From assembly GCA_035651955.1 (NCBI GenBank), contig DASRES010000001.1, forward strand, positions 1 through 64,000: 64,000 nt of DNA. Direction: 5' to 3'. Below, one piece after another: positions 7,629 through 14,879 of the stretch. Both the position numbers and the translations under genes were made by a program. How positions within the stretch are numbered: the stretch's first letter is position 1; the number at the start of each line of letters is the position of its first letter. Source of the stretch: Acidimicrobiia bacterium. GTDB lineage: Bacteria; Actinomycetota; Acidimicrobiia; IMCC26256; JAMXLJ01. The notes below the pieces were generated by a model. It made no database searches. It was not told where the DNA came from and saw only the letters and a list, made by a program, of their open reading frames with translations.

Positions 7629-8771
7629 CGCGCCCCAAGCCCGACGCCAGCGCTCACGGCGGGTCGTCCCGCGCGCGTCGAGGAACTCGCGTGTGGGCCA
7701 CAGGAGTGCGCCCGTGTAGGTGACGCGGTCGAGGGGCCGGAGGGTGCGGATCGTCGCGAGCGCCATGGCCGGCCACCCCGCGCGGGGCCCCACCGAGACG
7801 GCGATCGCGCGGCCGCCGGCCCGGTCGACGACGTACGACCGCGACCAGTCGAGGAGGGGGCTGGCCCCTGTCGTGTCGTTCAGTCCGAGCACGCGCCACG
7901 TCAACCCAACGGCGCGGGCGACGACGGCCTCCGCGTTCCAGCCGCGTGCCCGTCCGAGGACGGCGTCGGGATCCGGCCGGGTCACGAGCGCGAGCTGCGC
8001 CAGGTCGCGCACCGACGACAGGCGCACGTGCGCGCTCGAGGCGACGTGGTAGCACGCGTGCAGCAGCCGATCCGCAGGCGCGAGGGCCTGGACGGCATGG
8101 TCGCGCAGCACGAACGGCTGCGATCCCGTGAACAGCTCGTCGGGCCGGCTGGTCGCGCCGAACGGGCCGTCGGCGAACGTCCGGTGGAGGTCGATCTCGA
8201 TCGCGCGCGCGGTCTCGTTCGTGAGCAGGACACCCTTCGCGAAACGGGCGTCGAACCCCGGTCGCAGCGGCGGGAGCCGTCGCCCGTACCCCATGTCGCG
8301 CAGGGCGGCGACCGCGCGGTCGAGGTCGGCGCCGCGCACGAGCACGTCGACGTCGCCGTACGTGCGCCACGACGGATCGGGATAGTCGAGGTGCGCCAGT
8401 GCCGCGCCCTTCAGGACCCGGGTCTCGATGCCCGCCGTGTCGAGCAGCGTGGTGACGTCCACCACCGTCTGTTCGAGCACCGCGACGAATGCATGTGCCG
8501 CGCCGCGCAGCGCGTCGACGTCCTCCTGTTGCGCGTCGGTCAGCGGGAACGCCCCGTCGGCGGCCGCACGCGCGAGCAGCGCGACGACCCGACCGTCGCG
8601 CACGTGAGCGAGGACCTCGCCGAACGTCGCGTCGTCGACCGGGTCGCAGGGGAGCGCGGCGTCGACACCCGGCAGCCCGTACGCGGCGACGGCACGCACG
8701 ACGTCCGGCGCCGCCCGCGCGTCCCGCTGGGTCCCCACCAGGCGGCACCGTACAGCGCAGCCCGCCGCCAC
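7605..8771 (-). CDS. Nucleotidyltransferase family protein (NTP_transf_5 type)
   Basis: Up to 388 residues. The central region has the nucleotidyltransferase signature: RVLKGAALAHLDYPD, then TYGDVDVLV with the two metal-binding aspartates, then an IEIDLH segment. This matches the uncharacterised NTP_transf_5 family, often found next to PqqD and HPr-kinase-like genes, as here. It presumably transfers a nucleotide to a peptide or small molecule; no substrate is evident. The frame opens at a GTG (8769-8771) inside a palindrome, and the first about 12 residues look non-conserved, so a downstream start is possible. It converges on and overlaps the PqqD gene by 24 bases. Confidence 0.8.
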   Translation of the reverse strand: MAAGCAVRCRLVGTQRDARAAPDVVRAVAAYGLPGVDAALPCDPVDDATFGEVLAHVRDGRVVALLARAAADGAFPLTDAQQEDVDALRGAAHAFVAVLEQTVVDVTTLLDTAGIETRVLKGAALAHLDYPDPSWRTYGDVDVLVRGADLDRAVAALRDMGYGRRLPPLRPGFDARFAKGVLLTNETARAIEIDLHRTFADGPFGATSRPDELFTGSQPFVLRDHAVQALAPADRLLHACYHVASSAHVRLSSVRDLAQLALVTRPDPDAVLGRARGWNAEAVVARAVGLTWRVLGLNDTTGASPLLDWSRSYVVDRAGGRAIAVSVGPRAGWPAMALATIRTLRPLDRVTYTGALLWPTREFLDARGTTRRERWRRAWGALRGRERR

Positions 8772-8813
8772 AATTGTGGTTCGGCGCGCTCATGCAGCCG
8801 GATTCCACAATTG
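8768..8813. repeat. CCACAATTG palindromes between arsI and the nucleotidyltransferase gene
   Basis: CCACAATTGTGG is a perfect 12-base palindrome at 8768-8779. CCACAATTG recurs at 8805-8813, so 8771-8779 and 8805-8813 also form a 9-base inverted repeat with a 25-base loop. On the minus strand this begins 6 bases after the arsI stop and covers the possible start of the nucleotidyltransferase. It could be a terminator hairpin or an operator. Its A+T content is high for this window. Confidence 0.5.
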
Positions 8814-8818
8814 CGGGC

Positions 8819-9307
8819 TCACCCTGACCGCGACGAGCACGCGGTCGTGTCGGCGCCACCGCCGGCCGTCGCGCAGCATGCGGTGCCGGTGTTCGGGTCG
8901 ACGGTGCGGAGCCGGTCCCTGTGCATCTCGAGGTCCGACCGGACCGTGTACACCTCCCACGGCTCTCCGTCGGGCCCGTCGACCCACACCTTGTCCTGCA
9001 CGGCGTAGCAGCAGACGACCTCGTCCTCCGTCGCGGTGCTCAGGCCCTCGCGCGCGAGCCGGGTCCGCGTCGCGTACACGTCGTCGCTCGACGCGACCTC
9101 GACGCCGAGGTGGTTGACGGTGCCGCCGTCGTCACCCTCGATCAGCACGCGCTTGAGCGGCGGGTCGGCGACGGCGAAGTTCGCGTAGCCGGGGCGCACC
9201 TTCGTGGGTCGGGTCCCGAACAGCTTCGAGTAGAAGGCGATCGCCTCGTCGAGCAGCGAGACGTTGAGCGCGAGCTGCACACGGGCCACCGGAACCTCCA
9301 CTGACAT
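8819..9307 (-). CDS. arsI: ArsI/CadI family metalloenzyme (glyoxalase fold)
   Basis: A 162-residue vicinal-oxygen-chelate protein of the ArsI/CadI family. It has RVQLALNVSLLDEAIAFYSKLFG, the NHLGVEV strand (His66), vicinal cysteines Cys99-Cys100 in the CCYA motif, and WEVYTV with Glu118. ArsI enzymes cleave the carbon-arsenic bond of methylated arsenicals; CadI is a cadmium/arsenite-induced relative. The vicinal cysteines favour arsenical binding. The last about 35 residues are a Cys-rich tail (CC at about 148-149). It is divergent from an ArsR-type repressor, with operator-like half-sites between them. Confidence 0.88.
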   Translation of the reverse strand: MSVEVPVARVQLALNVSLLDEAIAFYSKLFGTRPTKVRPGYANFAVADPPLKRVLIEGDDGGTVNHLGVEVASSDDVYATRTRLAREGLSTATEDEVVCCYAVQDKVWVDGPDGEPWEVYTVRSDLEMHRDRLRTVDPNTGTACCATAGGGADTTACSSRSG

Positions 9308-9314
9308 AGACGAC

Positions 9315-9351
9315 TGTCGATATCATGGACCAGTATCGACACATGTCAATA
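9315..9351. promoter_or_regulatory. Putative ArsR operator between arsI and arsR
   Basis: TATCGACA at 9334-9341 and TGTCAATA at 9344-9351 form an imperfect 18-base palindrome. A further half-site TGTCGATA lies at 9315-9322. This A+T-rich stretch sits in the 80-base gap between divergent arsI and arsR, as expected for autoregulation by an ArsR/SmtB repressor released by metal binding. The role is inferred from position and symmetry. Confidence 0.65.
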
Positions 9352-9387
9352 TGATTGTGGAGACGACCGACGACCAAGGAGGTGGTG

Positions 9388-9753
9388 ATGGCGAGGCGAT
9401 CGCAGGCGTGTTGTCCGTCCCTCGGCGACGTCGCGCTCACCGAGCGGGACGCGCGCGCACTGGCCAAGCGCTTCGCCGCGCTCGCCGATCCCGCCCGGCT
9501 GCGGCTCCTGTCGCTCATCGCGGCACACGACGACGGCGAGGTGTGCGCGTGCGAGCTCGTCGAACCCGTCGGCCGCTCCCAGCCGACGGTGAGTCACCAC
9601 CTCAAGGTCCTGCGCGAAGCGGGCCTCGTCGAAGGGGAGCGGCGTGGCACGTGGGTCTGGTACCGCGCCGTTCCCGACGCACTCGCCGAACTGCGCGACG
9701 TCCTCGACACGTCGCGGAAGCGGCGACCTGCGCGCCGCGCGAACACTGCGTAG
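9388..9753 (+). CDS. arsR: ArsR/SmtB-family metalloregulator
   Basis: A 121-residue winged-helix repressor. The recognition helix region is QPTVSHHLKVLREAGLV, followed by the wing GTWVWYRAVP. Candidate arsenite ligands are Cys53 and Cys55 (EVCACELV, the ArsR alpha-3 position) and an N-terminal pair Cys8-Cys9. ATG 9388 is chosen because AAGGAGG lies five bases upstream, although in-frame GTGs at 9382 and 9385 precede it. It should repress the divergent arsI gene and itself. Confidence 0.9.
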   Translation: MARRSQACCPSLGDVALTERDARALAKRFAALADPARLRLLSLIAAHDDGEVCACELVEPVGRSQPTVSHHLKVLREAGLVEGERRGTWVWYRAVPDALAELRDVLDTSRKRRPARRANTA

Positions 9754-9779
9754 CGACGGGCGCCTCGTCTTCGAGCCGG

Positions 9780-9850
9780 AGCGGGTGACGGGAATCGAAC
9801 CCGCATGACCAGCTTGGAAGGCTGGGGCTCTGCCATTGAGCTACACCCGC
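9780..9850 (-). tRNA. tRNA-Gly (TCC)
   Basis: Minus-strand cloverleaf: acceptor 5' GCGGGTG pairs with CACCCGC, the anticodon loop CTTCCAA gives TCC, and the T-arm contains GGTTCGATTCC. About 71 bases; no CCA is encoded (TCCG follows). Confidence 0.95.
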
Positions 9851-9903
9851 GGGAACGGTCACGCTACCGCGTGCCCGACGGCGGACCGGGGGAGCGGACA
9901 GGC

Positions 9904-10755
9904 ATGACGGACACGACGGCGAACGCGGCGCAGGCGGAGTACTGGAACGCCGACGAGGCGCGCCACTGGGTCGTCGAACAGGACCGCTACGACCGGATGC
10001 TGGCTCCGTTCGGCGCGCGGCTCCTCGAGACGGCCGCGGTCGCCCCGGATGGCCGCGTGCTCGACGTCGGGTGCGGGACCGGCGCGACGACCTGCGACGC
10101 GGCGCGCACCGCGGCACGCGGTCACGCGCACGGCGTGGACATCTCGCGCTCGATGGTCGAGGCCGCACGCGAGCGCGCGAGACGAGAAGGGCTGACGAAC
10201 GTCGACTTCGACGTCGCGGACGCGCAGACGCACGCCTTCGACCCGGACTTCGACGTCGCGATCAGCAGGTTCGGTGTCATGTTCTTCGACGACCCGATCG
10301 GCGCGTTCGCGAACCTCCGCGCCGCGCTGAAGCCCGGCGCCGGGCGGTTCGTGTTCGTCTGCTGGCAGCCTGTCCTCGAGAACGAGTGGATGGTCGTCCC
10401 GATCGCGGCCGTCGCACAGCACGTGCCGCTCCCGCAACCGCCCGCGCCCGGCACGCCCGGGCCGTTCTCGCTCGGTGAGCGCGACCGCATCATGACGGTG
10501 CTCGAGGGAGCCGGCTTCCGCGACGCCGCGATCGAGCCGATCGACCAGCCCGTTCTCCTCGCCGGTGGCGGGACGGTCGACGATGCCGTCACGTTCGTGC
10601 GCAGGACGGGCATGGCACGCCTCATGCTCAGCGACGCGCCGGACGACGTCGTCGCGCGCGCCCTCGACGCGATACGGGACGCGCTCGGACCATACGTGAC
10701 CGCGGACGGCGTGCGGCTGGGCTCCGCGGCGTGGCTCGTTCGCGCGACCGCCTGA
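9904..10755 (+). CDS. Class I SAM-dependent methyltransferase
   Basis: A 283-residue methyltransferase. Motif I is VLDVGCGTGATT, followed by GVDISRSMVEAAR (acidic end of the second strand) and FDVAISRFGVMFFDDP (motif IV region), as in UbiE/COQ5-like enzymes. The substrate is unknown. The region from 9805 in this frame overlaps tRNA-Gly and is not coding; ATG 9904 is the sensible start. It lies between two tRNA genes on the other strand, and no neighbour hints at a pathway. Confidence 0.85.
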   Translation: MTDTTANAAQAEYWNADEARHWVVEQDRYDRMLAPFGARLLETAAVAPDGRVLDVGCGTGATTCDAARTAARGHAHGVDISRSMVEAARERARREGLTNVDFDVADAQTHAFDPDFDVAISRFGVMFFDDPIGAFANLRAALKPGAGRFVFVCWQPVLENEWMVVPIAAVAQHVPLPQPPAPGTPGPFSLGERDRIMTVLEGAGFRDAAIEPIDQPVLLAGGGTVDDAVTFVRRTGMARLMLSDAPDDVVARALDAIRDALGPYVTADGVRLGSAAWLVRATA

Positions 10756-10794
10756 CGGTCGCCGGTGCTCACTGCGCCCCGCGCGCGTAGCGAG

Positions 10795-10866
10795 TCGGGG
10801 AGGGCGGATTCGAACCGCCGACCGCCTGCCCCCAAAGCAGGTGCGCTACCGCTGCGCCACTCCCCG
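10795..10866 (-). tRNA. tRNA-Pro (TGG)
   Basis: Minus-strand cloverleaf: acceptor CGGGGAG/CTCCCCG, anticodon stem CCTGC/GCAGG with loop TTTGGGG giving TGG, T-arm with GGTTCGAATCC. No CCA is encoded. The 140 bases between it and the next gene (10867-11006) hold no recognisable gene. Confidence 0.95.
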
Positions 10867-11006
10867 GTGCCCGGCCACGATACCGACGGCGTCGGGCAGC
10901 GGCTGCTCCGCGTCGTTGTCGGAACGTTGACGCGACCGCCGGACGGACGTGACAAGCCCTGGGAACGGTGCGATCCGAGAACGCGACCCACGACCGGGAG
11001 CCGACG

Positions 11007-11333
11007 ATGGACGATCCGTACGACGTGGGACGGTGCGCTCGGTGCAATCGATGGCAACGGCGGCGGCACGCCTACGTCGAGGTGTTCGGGCCGGGAGACA
11101 AAGAGGAGTGGTGCGTGACGGGCGGCTGCTTCGCCACGTGGATGGACGGGATCGAGCTCGTCCTGCGCGCCCGTCACGATCCCCGCGATGCCGGCTGTAC
11201 GTGCGCGACCTGCCGGGACCGTGCCCACGCGCATCCGGCGACCGCGGTCGTCGAGTGGGCCGCGGACCACGGTGTGATCGGCGCGCTCGACGACGTCGCC
11301 GTCTCGGTGCCGCGGCGCCCCGCGCCGGCCTGA
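11007..11333 (+). CDS. Cysteine-rich hypothetical protein
   Basis: A 108-residue protein not recognised. Cysteines fall in paired arrangements: Cys10/Cys13 (CARC), Cys36/Cys41, and Cys64/Cys66/Cys69 (CTCATC), with nearby histidines, which suggests a bound zinc ion. No signal peptide or membrane segment is seen. ATG 11007 follows a GGGAG site; the 13 codons upstream in frame are non-conserved. It ends 25 bases from the convergent SDR gene. Confidence 0.55.
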   Translation: MDDPYDVGRCARCNRWQRRRHAYVEVFGPGDKEEWCVTGGCFATWMDGIELVLRARHDPRDAGCTCATCRDRAHAHPATAVVEWAADHGVIGALDDVAVSVPRRPAPA

Positions 11334-11358
11334 CCGGCGACATCCGAAGCGTCGGGAC

Positions 11359-12213
11359 TCAACCGGGCATCGTCTCGCCGCCGACCGGCGCGAGCACCTC
11401 ACCCGTGTAGTAGCTCGACAGCTCGTTCGACGCGAAGAACACGAACGACGGCGCGATCTCGTCCGGCTGTGCCGCGCGCTGCATCGGCACCTGGTTGCCG
11501 AACTGCGACGTCTTGTCCGGCCCGAACGTGGACGGGATCAACGGCGTCCACACCGGACCCGGCGCGACGCAGTTCACGCGGATCCGCCGTTCCACGAGCG
11601 ACTGCGCCATCGAGTACGTGAACGCCAGGATCGCGCCCTTGGTCGCGGCGTAGTCGATCAACGACTTGTTCCCGCGCAGCCCGTTGATCGAGCTCGTGTT
11701 CACGATGGAGCCGCCGTCGGGAAGGTGCGGGAGGGCGGCCTTCGTCACCCAGAAGTAGCTGTAGATGTTCGTCCGAAACGTGTGGTCCCACTGCTCCGTG
11801 GTCAGCTCGGTGAGGTCCTGGACGGGCGACTGGTACGCGACGTTGTTCACGACGACGTCGAGGCCGTCGAGCTCCGACACGGTCTGCTCGACCGCGCGCA
11901 CGCACGCGTCTTCACGTGAGAGGTCACCGGGGACGAGCACCGCGCGACGACCCGCCTGCTCGACGAGCGTCGCAGTGTGCTTGGCGTCGTCGTGCTCCTC
12001 GAGGTACGCGATCGCGACGTCGGCGCCCTCCTTCGCGAACGCGACCGCGACGGCACGACCGATCCCGGAGTCCCCACCGGTCACGAGTGCACGCTTCCCG
12101 CGCAACAGGCCACGGCCTTCGTAGCCGGCCATCTCGTCCTGCGGGTGCGGCTGCATCGCTCCCGTGTCGCCCGGATAGTCCTGCTGTTGGGCGGGAAACT
12201 GCTGCTCGGCCAT
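11359..12213 (-). CDS. SDR family oxidoreductase (general stress protein 39-like)
   Basis: A 284-residue short-chain dehydrogenase. It has the nucleotide-binding motif TGGDSGIG, NNVAYQ, catalytic serine in NTSSINGL, and the YAATKG Tyr-Lys pair. The N-terminal QQQDYPGDTGAMQPHP-like extension is typical of the B. subtilis YdaD/YhdF (GSP39) group, soluble NAD(P)-dependent oxidoreductases induced by stress. The substrate is unknown. ATG at 12213 is chosen; the 21 codons before it in frame overlap the neighbouring glycosyltransferase region and look non-coding. Confidence 0.88.
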   Translation of the reverse strand: MAEQQFPAQQQDYPGDTGAMQPHPQDEMAGYEGRGLLRGKRALVTGGDSGIGRAVAVAFAKEGADVAIAYLEEHDDAKHTATLVEQAGRRAVLVPGDLSREDACVRAVEQTVSELDGLDVVVNNVAYQSPVQDLTELTTEQWDHTFRTNIYSYFWVTKAALPHLPDGGSIVNTSSINGLRGNKSLIDYAATKGAILAFTYSMAQSLVERRIRVNCVAPGPVWTPLIPSTFGPDKTSQFGNQVPMQRAAQPDEIAPSFVFFASNELSSYYTGEVLAPVGGETMPG

Positions 12214-12262
12214 GCGCGATGCGCTACCCGCGCCCTGCGGGCGGCGAAACGCGACGACCGAT

Positions 12263-13435
12263 TCAGCCCGCGACACGCAAGCGGGGCGTGTGGTGTCGCT
12301 CGACGGTCTCGAAGAGCAGGTCGACGAGCCGGTCCGTCGTCACGCGCGCGTCGAACAGGCGCATGACGCGCTCCCGCGCCGCGACCGCCATGCGGTCGTG
12401 CAGCGCATGGTCCTCGACGATCCGGGTCAGCGCGTCACCCAGGTGCCGGTCGTCGCCGTCGACGAGGATCCCGGTCACGCCGTCGTCGACGAGCTCCGGC
12501 AGCGCGTTCACGCGCGTCGCGACGACCGGGACACCGCTCGCCATCGCCTCGAGCGCGGCATAGCCGAACGTGTCCATCTCGGTCGGGAACGCGAGCACTG
12601 TCGTGCGCGCCAGCAGCGCGCCGAGGCGCGGGTCGCCGGGGCGGACGTCCCGGTGGACGCGGACACCGTCTCCCTCCGGCACCGGTTCACGGGTGACGAG
12701 ATGGAGCTCGCAGCGTCCGCGAAGGCGGTCCGCGTAGACGCGCAGCACGCGGTCGCCGCCCTTGCGCGTGAGCGACCTGCCGATGAAGGTGACGATCGGG
12801 TTGTCCCGTCTCGGTCGCGCGACGCGGCGCGGGACGACGATGCCGAACGGGATGACCCGCACCTTCTCGTCCGGCACTCCGTACGCGTCGCACAGCGAGG
12901 CGGCGCACCAGCGCGACTTGCCGACCACGAAGGTCGCGGCGTCGAACACGCGGCGCTCGAGAGGCCGGCGCACGTACCGCTGCAGATCAGTCCAACGGGT
13001 CGGCGCGCGGTAGGGGAGCAGGCGCGCGACCTGCGCGCCCGTCGCGTCGGTCGAGACGATCGCAGGCGCCTGCGCGACGAGCCCGACGCTCAGGAGCGCC
13101 GCATGCTGTGTGTAGACGTGCAGCACGTCGTAGGTCCCCGCGTACCGAGCGAGCAACCGGCGCGCCGTCGCACTCGACGCGAGCTGGCTCCGCAGCGCCT
13201 GCAGGTCGAGGTCGTGGCGCGCGAGCCCCGGGACCGGTGCACCCGCGAGCTTCCGGAGCAACCCCGGCGACGGCACGTCGAGGAACGTCGGGTCGACGTC
13301 GCCGTAGGCGGTGAGCGCCGAGCGCAGCGCGAGGTGCATCGTCGTGTGGCCACCGATGTTCTCGTTCAGGAACAGCACGCGCAGCGGCCGGTCGCCGGGC
13401 GCGCGTGCGGAGCGGAGGTCGGTGGCGCTCTCCAT
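12263..13435 (-). CDS. Glycosyltransferase family 4 protein
   Basis: A 390-residue GT-B fold enzyme. The N-terminal domain starts LRVLFLNENIGGHTT. The C-terminal Glycos_transf_1 domain has FIGRSLTRKGGDRVL and the donor-binding GYAALEAMASGVPVVATRV segment (the E-x7-E-like pattern of GT4). It should transfer a sugar from a nucleotide donor to an unknown acceptor at the cytoplasmic membrane. It is divergent from the GH29 gene, with 109 bases between the starts, and may share a cell-surface glycan context with it. Confidence 0.88.
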   Translation of the reverse strand: MESATDLRSARAPGDRPLRVLFLNENIGGHTTMHLALRSALTAYGDVDPTFLDVPSPGLLRKLAGAPVPGLARHDLDLQALRSQLASSATARRLLARYAGTYDVLHVYTQHAALLSVGLVAQAPAIVSTDATGAQVARLLPYRAPTRWTDLQRYVRRPLERRVFDAATFVVGKSRWCAASLCDAYGVPDEKVRVIPFGIVVPRRVARPRRDNPIVTFIGRSLTRKGGDRVLRVYADRLRGRCELHLVTREPVPEGDGVRVHRDVRPGDPRLGALLARTTVLAFPTEMDTFGYAALEAMASGVPVVATRVNALPELVDDGVTGILVDGDDRHLGDALTRIVEDHALHDRMAVAARERVMRLFDARVTTDRLVDLLFETVERHHTPRLRVAG

Positions 13436-13544
13436 CTGGGACCTCTATCGGCACGTCAGGGGCCCCAGACGAGGAACCCGAGCGACCGGAGCCGACCGGG
13501 CCCGTGCGGTTGCCCACGCGCGCCCGACCTGCTTGGATCGCCGC

Positions 13545-14879
13545 GTGTCGGGACGCGCGCTGCCGCAGTGGTTCGACGACGCGAAGCTCGGCATCTTCGT
13601 GCACTGGACGCCGGCCAGCGTTCCCGCGTACGCGCCGGTCGGGCCCGACCCGTTCACCGTCGCCGCGCGCGACGGGTGGGAACGGGCGATGCGCGAGAAC
13701 CCGTACGTCGAGTGGTACCAGAACTCGCTCGCGATCGAGGGCAGTCCTGTCCAGCGCCACCACCGAGCCACGTACGGCGACACCGACTACGCGACGTTCG
13801 TGCACGAGTTCGCGGACGCGCAGGCGTGCTGGCACGCCGATGCCTGGGCCGACCTGTTCGCCGCGGCCGGCGCGCGCTACGTCGTGCTCGTCACGAAGCA
13901 TCACGACGGGTATCTGCAGTGGCCGAGCGCGACACCGCCCGTCCGCGCAGACTGGCACGCCCGACGCGACGTCGTCACCGAGCTCGCGGACGCGGTGCGG
14001 GCGCGGGGCATGCGCTTCGGCGTGTACTACTCGGGCGGTCTCGACTGGACGTTCGGCGGCCTCCCGATCACCGACCTGCCGTCCATGCTCGCGGCCATCC
14101 CGCAAGACGAGGACTACGTCCGCTACGTCGACGCCCACTGGCGCGAGCTGATCGCGCGCGTCGAGCCGTCCGTGCTGTGGAACGACATCGGCTCGCCCGC
14201 CGCGCTCGATCTCGAAGCATTGTTCGCCCACTACTACGGCCGGGTGCCGGACGGCGTCGTGAACAACCGCTTCGACATGCTCGGCGTCGCGGCCGGGACC
14301 GTGCACGCCGACTTCGTCACGCCCGAGTACACGACCGCGACCGACGCGCGCGGGCCGAAGTGGGAGACGACGCGCGGCATCGGGACGTCGTTCGGGTTCA
14401 ACCGCGAAGAGCGTGAGGACGACTACCTGTCCTCCCGCGCTCTCGTGCACCTCCTCGTCGACGTGGTCGCGTCAGGTGGGAACCTGCTGCTGAACGTCGG
14501 CCCGAACGCGGACGGGACCGTCGTGTGGGACCAGGCGACACGTCTGCTCGCGCTCGGCCACTGGCTCCACGCCAACGGTGAGGCGATCTACGGGACCGTC
14601 CCGTGCGACGGTGGCGTGACCACGAACGCGGCGGGCGATCCAGTCCGCTTCACGAGCGCGCGCGACGCGGACACGAGGTACGCGATCGTGCTCGACCCGC
14701 CGGCCCGGCGCGACGTCCACCTCCCCGGCGTCGACGCATCCGGCGCGCTCGCGGTCACACGCGTCGACGACGGGTGCGAGCTGCCGTACGAGACCGCGGA
14801 TGACGGGATCGTCGTCACGCTGCCGATCGCACCCGCTCCGACGCCCGCGCTGGCGCTGCGCGTCGCGGGTCGACGCTGA
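13545..14879 (+). CDS. Alpha-L-fucosidase-like glycoside hydrolase family 29
   Basis: A 444-residue GH29 enzyme. It begins ALPQWFDDAKLGIFVHW, has the conserved VLVTKHHDGY segment, the nucleophile motif VLWNDIG with Asp214, and TPEY with Glu261 as the likely acid/base by position. GNLLLNVGPNADG also matches. The C-terminal about 90 residues form a beta-rich domain. There is no signal peptide, so it acts in the cytoplasm or is exported by another route. The GTG at 13545 starts directly before the conserved N-terminus; the upstream frame is non-coding. The 3' end overlaps the convergent MFS gene by 65 bases. Confidence 0.87.
   Translation: MSGRALPQWFDDAKLGIFVHWTPASVPAYAPVGPDPFTVAARDGWERAMRENPYVEWYQNSLAIEGSPVQRHHRATYGDTDYATFVHEFADAQACWHADAWADLFAAAGARYVVLVTKHHDGYLQWPSATPPVRADWHARRDVVTELADAVRARGMRFGVYYSGGLDWTFGGLPITDLPSMLAAIPQDEDYVRYVDAHWRELIARVEPSVLWNDIGSPAALDLEALFAHYYGRVPDGVVNNRFDMLGVAAGTVHADFVTPEYTTATDARGPKWETTRGIGTSFGFNREEREDDYLSSRALVHLLVDVVASGGNLLLNVGPNADGTVVWDQATRLLALGHWLHANGEAIYGTVPCDGGVTTNAAGDPVRFTSARDADTRYAIVLDPPARRDVHLPGVDASGALAVTRVDDGCELPYETADDGIVVTLPIAPAPTPALALRVAGRR

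Noticed and set aside
9805-9903. Upstream in-frame extension of the methyltransferase
   Set aside because: It overlaps tRNA-Gly and has no methyltransferase homology; ATG 9904 is preferred.
12212-13310. Plus-strand open frame of about 370 codons opposite the glycosyltransferase
   Set aside because: The codon pattern is a mirror of the minus-strand gene, which has full GT4 motifs.
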